This document shows, piece after piece, positions 50,701 through 62,147 of a DNA stretch of 64,000 nt. The notes beneath the pieces are model-generated. The model saw nothing but the letters and a program-made list of their open reading frames with translations, was not told the DNA's origin and made no database searches. The stretch covers positions 13,086,884 through 13,150,883 of the forward strand of contig CM023537.1 of NCBI GenBank assembly GCA_013350335.1. Reading direction: 5' to 3'. Source of the DNA: Chimonanthus salicifolius. Taxonomy: Eukaryota > Streptophyta > Magnoliopsida > Laurales > Calycanthaceae. Both the position numbers and the translations under genes were made by a program. Every line of letters begins with the position of its first letter. Position 1 is the stretch's first letter.

Positions 50701-53700
50701 AGATAAGCCAGTACTCCAATAGACCCCACCCATGCTGCATGTTGTAATTTTGTTTCTACCCTTCATTAGTTGGGAGACTGTGCAAGACTCCCTATAGTTA
50801 ACCTTAGAAGAATTATATAGCCCATTCATAATTATACAAGATCATTTTTAGTTTTTTACGAATGTTAAGTAATTCAGTCAAATGACTTTTTTGACAGATC
50901 AAATGACAAAATATTCTATAAGAACAACCAATGATACAACTCACCAGCACGTATGGACTATGGGAAAATAAATTTGTAATGCATAGATAAATATGAGTAG
51001 ACCAAAACTCAACATGGCAAAGCAACAAAAAAGAGCCAATTAAGAATATCTACCATTGGGAACATCAACACCACCAGGAGGTTCCTTGTGAAATGCATAC
51101 CATTGTATCTTTCCACTGCCCACGTCTGAAGAAACAAAATACTGTTTATGACCCAAAAATACCCGGTACCTTCATAAGAGAGAGTTAAAATATCAGCTAT
51201 TAATTTGGTGGGCTGGAAGATAGTATCTGACAAGACAAATTTGATTAATTTGAACTAAATTCCACAATAATTTGCATGACAAATAAAACCAAGGATAGTG
51301 ACAAGCTAAAAGGAATAAAAAGCAAGGGAAACAAAGTGAACACATACCCAACAGTTTCAATATCTGCCGGTACAAAGTCTGCAATACCAGTGTAACAAGT
51401 GTAGCCTGAGTATAATGCATCTTTGGGCCCAAACAGGCATTTCCGTACCTATTACCATGGAATTGAAATTGCTTTTCAAAGGAACAAACTGATCCATTTT
51501 TATTTAGTTCATGTAACAGATTTCTAAAATCGATGCATCTAGTCTACCTTTGACCATATACCATCAGCACCAACTAAAAGGTCACCTTCATAACGCTCTC
51601 CATTCTCAAGTATCGCAGTGACCTAAGCTCATGAAATGTGAAAATACAGATTATTCCATTATGATGTCAGGGATAAAGGAAAAGCATCTTTTATTAATTA
51701 CAGGGTTTAACAAGAACATTTCAAATTACCTTAGTTCCATCATCTTCAAAATCAACAACATTACTTTCATTCAATATAGTATCTTCACCAATTGCCTTAG
51801 CCAATATTTGTTGCAAAGTCATACGGCCAATGACCCTTGTAACTGGGAGTCCCCTTTCCGCTGCAGGTGTGAATGTATCAAACTTTGTGTACCTGAGAAT
51901 CATCCATCACATACAGAAGCTTATTTAGCATTTCTGTCATCAGCAAACTAGACAAGAATCATATCCTTGTCTAAGAAAATCCGACCCTTACTGCTTAGAG
52001 CCATCAAATTTCCCATGAAATTCATCTATGTTCCTGTTGGCAGCTATCAATAGGAAAAATTAAAAGGCAACAGGTTTCTTCGCAGATCAACTTACTCACG
52101 AATTAAAGCAGAACACATGTGAATGACCATCTAAAGATTCCAAGTTCCAACAGTTGGTTAAATATACCTTCTAGGCTGCTACTTCAATTCACAAATAAGA
52201 TTGATTTACAGATATGCCCAAAGATATGCAGATGGTCAACATCCAAAAAGTGTTTATTCACTTAACTAGGATAGAGATATCTTCTAGGGTATTTTAGCAA
52301 AAATAAAACAAATAAAATATAATATGACATACCAACTTTCCTCGCATTATAATAGAATGGGGAATTTTTTTTTGGACATGGCATGATTTAGATACATTAT
52401 GAAGTTGCCAGCAAAGGAACCTATGGGACCAGAACCTACAGTTCTACAAACATGTCCAGATATCCATATCATATGCAGCTGATCATCACTGGTCCATGAC
52501 AAAAGCAAACCACACATATAGCTAGACCATCATGTGTCCACCACATCCACCAAGTGTCTGTTGAAAACTTGAAATGTGGTGAATATGCCCTTTCACTTGG
52601 AGGAAGATCAAAATCACCTGTTTAGCAATTGAATGACCTGGAGAAGAGTGGGGCACATTTCAGATGCTTCTTGCTTGCTTTAGGTGATTTTCAGAATCAC
52701 CTTATATAACAAGTGTGACTATTTTTCACTTGAATATTATTGCCTCCTTGGGATCACCTGGTGATTCACTTTGTCAATTTCACCCCAAAAAAAAAAAAAA
52801 TTATAGCTATGCAATGAATGCCTGGTCAAGTAATCCTTAACACCTTTGAAGAATGATGATAAGAAACTTTCGGTCTTGGACAAAGACAGTGTTAAGTTGC
52901 AAAAACTAGAAAAGGGATCAAATAAACGAAAAAGAACAACTCAAACCCACCAGGTCAGGCAAAAGAGAACAACTCAAGCCCAACAGAGTTTAGTCCCAGC
53001 ACTCTGTTGCTAGTCTACTGTATACTTTGCTGGGGAGTATAGACTGTCCATCTAGCCAGGGGCATCATGAATGTCTTCCAATAAAAAAACCAGACCTAGA
53101 TGACAGAATCCTAGTTGTCCAATGTATAATCAGTGAAAGGAAGAAAGAATGAACAACCTACAATTCAAGGAGAACAATCTATTAATTCCCAATCTTGGTA
53201 GGGCCAACCAGCTGTAGATGAGTCGTTGAGTAGAAGCAAAACATAAATCTCCTCTGATCATAGACACATGAAACAAAACATAAATCTCCTCTCATTATAG
53301 ATATGAAATAGCCATCATCACACCACCAGCATCACCAACCCCAATCCCATCTATGTGGGGGGTGATTTTGTGTTCTACTTTAGGGCCAAATTGTCTGTTT
53401 GACAGCCTAATATGTCATCTCCAACCACTCTACTCCACCGCATAATTGCTATCCCCTTTTCTCTTATTACCTTTAATTAGCAAGCCCATGGGTCTTTAAA
53501 GAAGACCTCTCACAGCTCTCCAACATATGTTCCCAGATCATCTTGTATCACATTTCTTAATTTTTGTATTCTATTGGCCCTATTTGTAGATTATCCCTTC
53601 TGTACTAATATTATTTGCTACTATGATAAAGAAAAAAATCCTTTCACTTTAATAAACAATACATAAAACACATTAAAGAAAGTAGAGACCATCCAAAAGA

Positions 53701-54458
53701 TCACCAAATCAACAAAACATACAAAATTTAATTCAATAAAAACACAAGAATAATTCAAGACCAAACCCAATAAAGAAGTAGACATATGCAAGTAATTGAC
53801 TCAAACCCATTATATAAACATATACGAGAAAGTAGAGACATCCAACAAGACCAACAAAATCATGAAACACAGAAAATCCTTCCATTGGAAACACCAATAA
53901 CAATTCGAGAGAAAACCCAACAGAGGAGAATACTGACCAAGTACCCGAAATACCATCCACCAGGCCATTAATCCGATCCCCGGTGATGCACCCAGCTTCC
54001 ATGATCTCCTCAGCGACTGCCAAATCAATTGCTTCCAAAGCGGCCAATGCATTGCTCTGTATCTGAATTGGGCCCCTGTACTTCCCTTCCCCTCGAATGG
54101 CACTCGCATCCTTCTCAAACACCAACACCTCAAACCCCTTCCTCTTTGCAGCCAGCGCAAAAACTAGCCCTCCTATGCCACCACCGGCTACAAGAATTCG
54201 AAGCTTTTGCTGTGGGCGGTCTCTGGTGGGCACAGAGGCAGACGCCCCAGCTTCTTCATGTCCGCCAGTGGCAGCAGCTTTCACCCGATTCATACTCCTC
54301 TCTCTCCGTTCAACATCATTACTGGTGAATAAGTGCTTGTTGTGGAGAGCAGCTGAGAAATGCTCAGAATGGTGTCTAGAGAATGGAACAGAGAGGTTGG
54401 TTTTGGAGAAGAACGTGAGGGATGGATGCAGGGTGGTGTAGAACAGTGGTAGAGCCAT
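44725..54458 (-). CDS. ZEP: Zeaxanthin epoxidase, chloroplastic, 16 exons
   Basis: Exons (minus order): 53938-54458, 51730-51892, 51548-51622, 51348-51448, 51054-51169, 49612-49823, 49197-49288, 48592-48706, 48383-48486, 47656-47701, 47435-47499, 47246-47338, 47111-47165, 46255-46343, 46079-46163, 44725-44805. They sum to 2013 nt (670 aa), all GT..AG and in phase; 16 exons as I recall for Arabidopsis ABA1. The FAD monooxygenase epoxidises zeaxanthin to antheraxanthin and violaxanthin in plastids, using ferredoxin-derived electrons, for the xanthophyll cycle and ABA synthesis. Residues 1 to about 60 are a transit peptide. The FAD motif GGGIGG is at 92-97, the second FAD motif LLGDSVHAMQPNLGQGG at about 375-391, and a C-terminal FHA-like domain at about 537-645 (SEMHAR, SQHGTWITD). 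The last block is FGSSEATFRV where homologues have FGSDKKAAFRV, one residue shorter. Confidence 0.97.
45462..45856 (+). mobile_element. Complete TRIM retrotransposon (395 bp) in zeaxanthin epoxidase intron 15
   Basis: LTR 1 is 45462-45591 and LTR 2 45729-45856 (130 and 128 bp), both starting TGTGAAGTGA and ending AAGTCA. The primer-binding site TGGTATCAGAGCA (45592-45604) directly follows LTR 1. A purine-rich GTGAGGGTGGG precedes LTR 2. The interior of 137 bp has no protein. No clear target duplication is seen (CTTGG against TAATT). It is antisense to the host gene. Confidence 0.9.
46781..46963. mobile_element. Small hAT-type MITE (183 bp) in zeaxanthin epoxidase intron 13
   Basis: Ends CAAGGTTTTAAA and TTTAAAACCTTG are inverted. 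Flanks GTACCAAG (46773-46780) and GTGCCAAG (46964-46971) differ at one base, a slightly decayed 8-bp target duplication. The interior has CCCGAT/ACTCGG words. Confidence 0.75.
53320..53400 (-). repeat. Intronic short repeat (GTAGAAC / AGATGGGAT / GATG family), one of four
   Basis: The minus strand shows AAGTAGAACACAAA, CATAGATGGGATTGG and GGTGATGCTGGTGGTG in this order. Related plus-strand copies lie at 5186-5280, 9191-9290 and 17605-17690 in introns of the other two genes. It probably belongs to a SINE-like 3' end. Confidence 0.5.
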
Positions 54459-54830
54459 TGTTTATTGATGAGCAATGGAGAATAATCAAAATTCCAAAAT
54501 GGGTTCTTAGCTAACAGCCTTTTCCTAGAACTCTGTAACCAAACTGAGGAAAGATGAGAAGAAAGAACATAAATGGTGGACGTCTAGCCTATTGTGGCAA
54601 AATAATTCAAAAGAAGAAGCAGCAGAAGAAGAATATGAAAATTGGATGATCGATGGAAGAGAGAGAGATGTGGTGGTGGGGCCACATACAACGGTAGCCA
54701 ATCCATATAACCTCTTCCACTTCCAGTGCCCATCTCTCATGCTCCACTAATCTATTAGAATAATCTGCCACGTGGCATTGGAAGTCTATTGTGGCGAAAC
54801 CAGATCTCACAGCCAACGACCACTCATGCC
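54459..54830 (-). promoter_or_regulatory. Zeaxanthin epoxidase 5' UTR and promoter with G-box
   Basis: A perfect palindromic G-box GCCACGTGGC lies at 54767-54776, about 310 bp upstream of the ATG. It is the type of site used by light- and ABA-related bZIP/bHLH factors. That role is an inference here. Confidence 0.5.
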
Positions 54831-55760
54831 GACATTAGAAAAACTATCTCCTTTTAACATCACCACTAATAATAATATAATAATGATAATCTAATAATTT
54901 AGAGAAAAGTCTTTCTGTTGGCTTTTTTAAAATTAGAACACTAACCTCACATAATTGAATCACTGCGATTTTTCTAATTCATTTTAAATTGTAATTGAGA
55001 TAAAGTTAATGATCTTAATTGATTATATTTAAAATAAGTAAAATAGACGGATTAAATCAAGCTCTCTGTTAACTCTTTTGTATCATTTACTTAAATCAAA
55101 TGATAAAAGATTTTAAATAAAAAAAATTATTTATAGTGTTAAGAATCTCTAATTTATTTTTGATGAAGTTACTATATTTAGTATGTTTCACTGCAATTAT
55201 CATTATTTTAACTTGATATTTTTAATAGGGCCTAGTGGGGTAGTATCTCCTCAGAACATTTTTCTGTTCTTACAATTGCTTTGCTGCAATCATGGATTGA
55301 GAGCCATCAAATTGAGTTGATGGTCCAAAATTCTTACAATGAATTGAAATTTGAAAAATATGCAAATCAAACATCTTTGGATTTGGTATAAAATGCTCTT
55401 CTGAAGTGATTAAAAGCTTAAAAGTTGAATTTGGTTTGCACAAGTGCATGGACTTTGAAGATATTAAAAGAGGAGATTAGTGTTTGAGATTATTTGGTAG
55501 GCAATCAAACTATGTTGGAATTTTTTAGAATTTTTCTATATACTTTAAAGAAATTGATTTTTGTAAGATTGAAAAAAGCACCAAAGAAGAGAAATACTTT
55601 ATTTATAACTGATTTGCAAGGATTTAGAAACAAAAATAGATTCAAGCATCAAATGGTGTTCTTCCTTATGCTTTAAGTAATGAATGCAACATAAAAAGGT
55701 AGAAAATGCAAGTGAATCATCAAAACATAAACAATAGAAAGAACAAATACAACTTAAGTT
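54831..55760. other. Intergenic, AT-rich, no gene seen
   Basis: Only short frames of biased composition. Confidence 0.45.
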
Positions 55761-56052
55761 AAAGATAGCGATGCTCGAGGTTTGTGTAATCAAACACGGG
55801 TTTTAATATATTATCAATTTTATCCTTCGCATGAACAGTAAATTTTAGTGAGCCAATTTTACTGTTAATGCGAAGGATAAAATTTCTACGAGCCAATTTT
55901 ATTGTTCATGCGAAGGGTAAAATTCTAGCGAGCCAATTTTACTGTTCACGCAAAATTTTGATAAGTCGGTTTTACTGTTCATGCGAAGGATAAAATTGAC
56001 AATACATTAAAACTCATTTCTAGTTACACAAAATTCCCGTGAGAGAATCTTT
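55761..56052. mobile_element. MITE family with GAACAGTAAA motifs, copy 2 (about 292 bp)
   Basis: Inverted ends: TATCAATTTTATCCTTCGCA then TGAACAGTAAA, opposite TTACTGTTCATGCGAAGGAT then AAAATTGACAA. GAGCCAATTTTACTGTT recurs internally. Length and layout match 41388-41682. Confidence 0.75.
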
Positions 56053-57937
56053 GCCCTAAGTTAAACTTAATTTTATTTATCATTCAAATCAAAATTTACA
56101 ATTAATAAGGGATGTTTGACAAACCTACAACACAACAATAAGAAAATAACAAGTTTTCTTCGTCACAGAACTAACCCCCAAAGATCTCCTCAACCTCTTC
56201 TCTTTAAAAAAATTCGAAGTCAAAAATCCTTTTCCTAAAAAAAGCCTTTAAAAACCCTAAAGACCTCAAAAAGTCCTCATTCAATGAATAAGGGAGTATT
56301 TAAAAGTACATTTTGTTAATCTTTGCAATCGATCTTAAACAATCTTGGCAAAAGCTAGAAGTGCTCTAAACTATTGGTATAAACAAGAATATTTATCATG
56401 TGCTAACACATGTGCTCAATCCTCAACAACTTTAGATCAATGGTCAAAGACTCGAAACTAAATTTCAAAGACTCGAAACTAAACTTCAAATATTCTCTTT
56501 TAAAACTTGCTCCTTCTTTCAAAGACGTATTTAAAGCCCACCCTCGCCGAGACAATGCTAAAGAAGAGTGTTTTCCTAAAACGACAATGCAAAAGTATTG
56601 TAAATACATTTCAAAACTTGGAACCTTGCTCCAATCTTACATCTTTAAGGATTTTTTTTTTTAATTAAAATTTTCAAGCGTCTCACCTGACTATTCCTTT
56701 AAGCATATACAAATCTTTTTATTCATACACACTAGATAAGTCTATGGAGAGTAGCCCTATGGGTTGAGCTTGATATACATCTTCAAAGATTTACATCTTA
56801 AAGTAACCTCAAATTTGTCTTAAATCAAATTGTACCTCATACATTGATAATAAGAGACACCGATGTTCCTTTTCAACATTTAAATGATGGCAAATAGGTA
56901 AAAAGACAAGTTCAGTGTCTTTCATTAAAATACCAATTCCCCTATCTATTCTGTTTCAAAAATGCAATTACATAACGGTACCATAATAAAAATTACTGAT
57001 GGAATAATACAAAAGCAAAATTGTCTAAATCATTTTTAGGTAAATGAAGAAATTATAAACCCAGATGTCAATTTTTATAGGATTCATTTTTATTTTCATG
57101 TATATTTTTCTTTTCTTTTTTGAGCGGTTTCATGTATATTTTTCTACCATTAAAATTTTGTTGAAGACTACGTTTTTTATGACACGTGTCGCAGAATAAT
57201 TAATTTAGAAATTTTCAGTTTCCAAGAATTTTACTCCAATTTTCTCACAATATCACAAACGGTTTGATTTGATTCTATGATTGAATGTTAAATCTAATCA
57301 AAAGTAGAATTTTATAAATGTGTTTCACTCTTAAAAAAATTCTCACACTCAAGAAATTGAAAGTCTCATAAACTTCTTACAATTTATAACATGAAGTTCA
57401 ATAGAAAATTAAATGAAATTTGAAAATCTCTCCCAATTTTGACAAAATTTCACCCAAAAAAAATATGAACTTGAAAAATAAATTCACATTAACAAATTTG
57501 TAGAATTTGAATCAACAAAAAGTTATAAAATAAAATAAAATTTCTCTCACCTTGATGAAAACTAACTTGAAAATAAAATCACCAGCCAATTGCATTTCTA
57601 TGGGCTTCTGAGCCCACATTGTGACAACTTTAAATTACATATGACAACTTATTACACTCTTAATTCACCTATAAAACCATACCACATTACTTGAAGTTCA
57701 GATATATTCTAGTACTTGTTTTTGGACAAATCTTATAAAAAAAAACAGTCTAAAAATCAAGTTAAACTTTAAGGAAGCCCCAAACATGCTAAATTGATAT
57801 TCTTTTAGACAAACAAATCTAAGAAAAAATCTCTCCAAAAGAAAGTGTTTGGAATTCTACGTGTTGTCCCTTATGTCAGTTAGGAGTTGTCCAGTCGAGG
57901 TCGGTGGCTTATTTGTCATTTTGGAGTGGTTTTTAGT
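56053..57937. other. Intergenic, no gene seen
   Basis: AT-rich. A short tandem of AAAGACTCGAAACTAAA is at about 56446-56488. Confidence 0.45.
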
Positions 57938-59554
57938 TAGAGCTGGTTGGACACGGGTTGAGGCCTAAGACGAAAAATTTAAATAAAGCCTTATTAGAAT
58001 TTAATATATTATTATAAGTAATAATTAATTAAAATTTTAATTATATATAATAATAAAATTATCTAAAATCTATTTTTCTTACTTTTTAAAATGTAAAATT
58101 ACTAATTAAATTTTTGTATTCATATTTTGCTAAAATATAATTGCAAATATGGTTAATTCACTTAGTCTTTAAATTAATGAAAAATTAAAATGAACTAAAT
58201 TGAAAGGTTAAAGAACAATAAAACATGACACTGTGAAAATAAGAGAATTGATGAATGGTTAAAATATCCTCTATTATTCTACCAACTCACCAAAGATCTC
58301 TAAATTAAAAGTCACAGCATGATTTGCAACGAGGAAATATATTGTTAAATAAAATTTTATAGGCACAAACTTAAACCAAAAGAAGTACAAAATAAACCAA
58401 AATTCAAGCCCTACAAATTCACAAATCAACACCCACAGAAAATGCAAACAATGCCAGAAATAGCTCGGAGAATCCCTTGAAATACATTCCCCTCATCTAA
58501 AGTACTTTAATCAATTATATTTTATTAACAGAAGAGGCCCCTCTTGACTCTTAAGTACTTGAAATTACTGAATTTTTCTAGCTTTGTAGCCCTTATATCT
58601 CTTTGCCAACATATGTAATTTCGAAATATTTGATCAACTTATTAGATGAAAGATCTTTTAGGACTATGATCAAAACTGGAGATGACTATTTTTTAAAACT
58701 ATGTCCTAACTCCGATGAATATCTCTACTAAAACTAGTCTCATTTCAATTGTAGAGTATTTATTACCAAATATCTTATCATAATTCAAAAAAAGAAAAAA
58801 AAAACTCTTGACAAATCCCTCAAAAATTGAATACTTTGCATTTCCTCTTATTGCAAATGGTTTTACCATTTTTCATCTAAGCCAAATAGGCTTAGATATG
58901 TCCATTTTTCCACATACTCTGTCTCTCAATCTCATCCACTCCACCATGCAATCAAAGTAGGAGTGGGGCCTTTTTCAAATGGGGGCCTAAGGCCCAGACC
59001 TAACATGTTTTATAGTTAGGCTAGAACTAATATAGTTTAGTCTTGTCCCCTTTTCCACATACTCTGTCTCTCAATCCCATTCGGTCCACCATACAATCAA
59101 AATAGGAGTGGGGCCCTTTTTAAATGGGAGCCAATGCCCTAGGCCTGACTTGCCTCGTAGTTAGGCCGCGCCTGAGAGGGTGTGAAGCAGAGCACGCAGG
59201 AAAGCAGAAGCGGTGGGGGGGTGATGGAGTGGGGAAGTGGGGACAATAATAGAAGTTGAAATATTAACTGATTCATCAAAATATTGATGTAGGGATAATA
59301 TGTATCGTATTAATGATATATCAGCAATCCATGATTTATTGGCACAAAAATATCTTTATACTAAAAGAATTGTATAAGTGATTTGTAATATCTTGAGTAT
59401 GAGCAACGCGTCACAAAATAGTCATATACAATACAAAACGGCTAAAATATATTAGATAGTCCAAAAATAATATGAACTAATAGGTATTGTATTGATAGAT
59501 ATTTGAACCCTTGAATAGTAAAAGAAAAGTTGATATGATGTATTCTTCACAAGC

Positions 59555-59695
59555 AGGGGTAAAAAAATCAGATTTATTGAGATATCGGCCGATATCTCTC
59601 TCTTAATTTTTGTTAAAAAAATTGTGTGTATCGGCCGATATTTGCTAGTTCAGCCAACATAATGCATATCGGCTGAGATTTATACCCTTGTTGCC
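59555..59695. mobile_element. Small repeat with ATATCGGCCGATAT palindromes inside the foldback centre
   Basis: AGGGGTAAAAAAATCAGA and GAGATTTATACCCTTG are imperfect inverted ends. ATATCGGCCGATAT occurs at two places inside. Related to the ends of 27412-28597. Confidence 0.55.
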
Positions 59696-59705
59696 TGTTC
59701 ACAAG

Positions 59706-60237
59706 TAGGGGTGCAACTCGAGTGAGTTAGATTGGGCTCTAAGCGAATTCAGACTGAGACCCAAATTGCAAATATAGGGCTTCTGCATAGATCAGGCCCA
59801 TGTGGGTCTAAGCTTAAAATCAGGCTTAAAGCCTTTTGGGTTTTCGATAAAATCAGGCTTAGAGCCTTTTGGGTTTTTGAGACCTTGATTTAATTGAATC
59901 AATAACTACTGTTAGTCTGTAACAGTAATCAGTAAGTGTTTATTATTTATTGTATTATACTTTTTACATGATTTATCCTTTGAATCAGAATTCATTTTTT
60001 CATTACACAAATCATAATCATAGTTACTAAATTTATTACATATATCATTTCAATGAATTTTTTTTCAATGAATAATCAAGTTATCTTTTTCGCTTATAGT
60101 CAACTAATCATATGAAAGTCCAACAAATAACTCCAAAATAAATAAATAAATAATTATAGATCTCAAAATCTACTATTCAAAATAATAATTAGTTCCTCAA
60201 AATAAGGTAATAAACTTGTTGAAAGAAGAGGAAAAGG

Positions 60238-60273
<36 letters not shown>

Positions 60274-60616
60274 GAGAAGTGGCAACTGGCAAGTGATGAG
60301 AAAATTTTTATATTTTAATCGGATTAAATTTAAGATGAATGGATGGGGTTTGATAATATATAGAGATTAAGATTTTTAACTAATCATAATATATTATTAA
60401 TATCAAAATAAAATTAATATAAGATATAGGTTCTAAAGCTTAACTTGGGCTTTTGGCTTGCGTTGGGCTCTAAAATGCAAGGCCCGAATCTAACATTGAC
60501 TTCCCATTTTTGAAACTTAAATTGGGCTGGGCCCTAACAGCATAGAGTCAGGCCCTAATTTTTTAGGGTCAGAACCAGGTTGAGATTGATTGAGCCCAAC
60601 CAAAATTGCACCTCTA
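59706..60616. mobile_element. hAT-type element (911 bp) inside the foldback centre
   Basis: Ends TAGGGGTGCAA and TTGCACCTCTA are inverted. Flanks TTCACAAG (59698-59705) and TTCACAAT (60617-60624) differ at one base. The interior has GGGCTCTAA and AGGCCC words and no transposase. Confidence 0.82.
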
Positions 60617-62147
60617 TTCACAATGAAGCGTTTGGATCGAATGGGGTTGCCTAAAATAGCTGAGTCGGGCCTGAGTAGACACTGTTGGGCGGACTGCGAC
60701 CAAGCAATGGCATAATTAAATTCACTTCCTCAAAATGATGTGCTATTCATAAAGAAGGACTTCGATTGGGTGAGATTGGTATTAAAAATAGACCTCCACA
60801 ATTTCTTCTGGAAAATTGTTTTCCAGAAAAAACGAAGAACAACTAAGAGTAAGTATCAAGTAACGGGATGGACAGTGGTGTAAGTGGGCATCATAACTAT
60901 AAGGCAAGTCAGTCCTGGGCCTTAACCCCCATTTAAAAAGGACCCCACTCCTATTTTGATTGTATGGTGGACCAAATGGGATTGAGAGACAGAGCATGTG
61001 GAAGAGGGGACAAGACTAAAGCATGTTAGGTTTTACCTAACTATAAAGCATGTTAGGTCCAGCTTAATTATAAAGCAAGTTAGGCCTAAGCCTTAGGCCC
61101 ACATTTGAAAAAGGCCCTACTCCTACTTTGATTGCATGGTGGAGTGGATGGGATTGAGAGACAGAGCATGTGGAAAAAGGGACATATCTAAGCCTGTTTG
61201 GCTTAGATGAAAAATGGTAAAACCATTTGCAATGGGAGGAAATGCAAAGTATTCAATTTTTAAGGGATTTGTCAAGAGTTTTTTTTTTTTGAATTATGAT
61301 AAGATATTTGGTAATAAATATTCTACAATTGAAATAAGACTAGTTTTAGTAGAGATATTCATCAAGAGTTAGGACATAGTTTTAGAAAATACTCATCTCC
61401 AATTTTGATTATAGACCTAAAGGATCTTTCATCTAATAAGTGGGTCAAATATTTCGAAAATTATATATGTTGGCAAAGAGATATAAGGGCTACAAAGCTA
61501 GAAAAATTCAGTAATTTCAAGTAATCAAGAGTCAATAGGGGCCTCTTCTGTTAATAAAATAAGCAATTGATTAAAGTACTTTAGACGATGGGAATGTATT
61601 TCAAGGGATTCTCCTAGCCATTTCTGGTATTGTTTGTATTTTCTGTGGGTGTTGATTTGTGAATTTGTAGGGCTGGAATTTTGGATTATTTTGTACTTCT
61701 TTTGGTTTAAGTTTGTACCTATAAAATTTTATTTAACAATATATTTCCTCCTCTTTGCAAATCATGCTGTGACTTTTAATTTAGAGATCTTTGATGAGTT
61801 AGTAGAATAATAGAGAACATTATAACCATTCATCAATTATCTTGTTTCCACAGTGTCATGTTCTATTATTCTTTAACCTTTCAATTTAGTTCATTTTAAT
61901 TTTTCATTAATTTAAAGACTAAATGAATTAACCATATTTGCAATTATATTTTAGCAAAACATGACTACAAAAATTTAATTAGTAATTTTATATCTCAAAA
62001 AGTAAGAAAAAATAGATTTTAGATAATTTTATTATTATATATTATTAAAATTTTAATTAATTATTACTTATAATAATATATTAAATACTAAGAAGGTCCT
62101 ATTTAGATTTTTCAGCTTAGACCTCAACATGTGTCGAGCCAGCTCTA

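Larger units (their letters stand above)
57938..62147. mobile_element. Foldback transposon of about 4.2 kb with arms of about 1.2 kb
   Basis: The left arm (57938 to about 59170) is the reverse complement of the right arm (about 60890 to 62147), from TAGAGCTGG at each outer end through GGTTGAGGCCTAAG/CTTAGACCTCAAC, TAATTAATTAAAATTTTAAT, GATTTGCAACGAGGAAATAT-type blocks and two inner CATACTCTGTCTCTCAAT units. The arms are diverged but collinear. The centre (about 59171-60889) has no transposase frame and contains a later hAT-type insertion. The TAGAGCTGG ends resemble CAGAGCYGG hAT ends, but the expected 8-bp target duplication was not seen. Confidence 0.85.
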
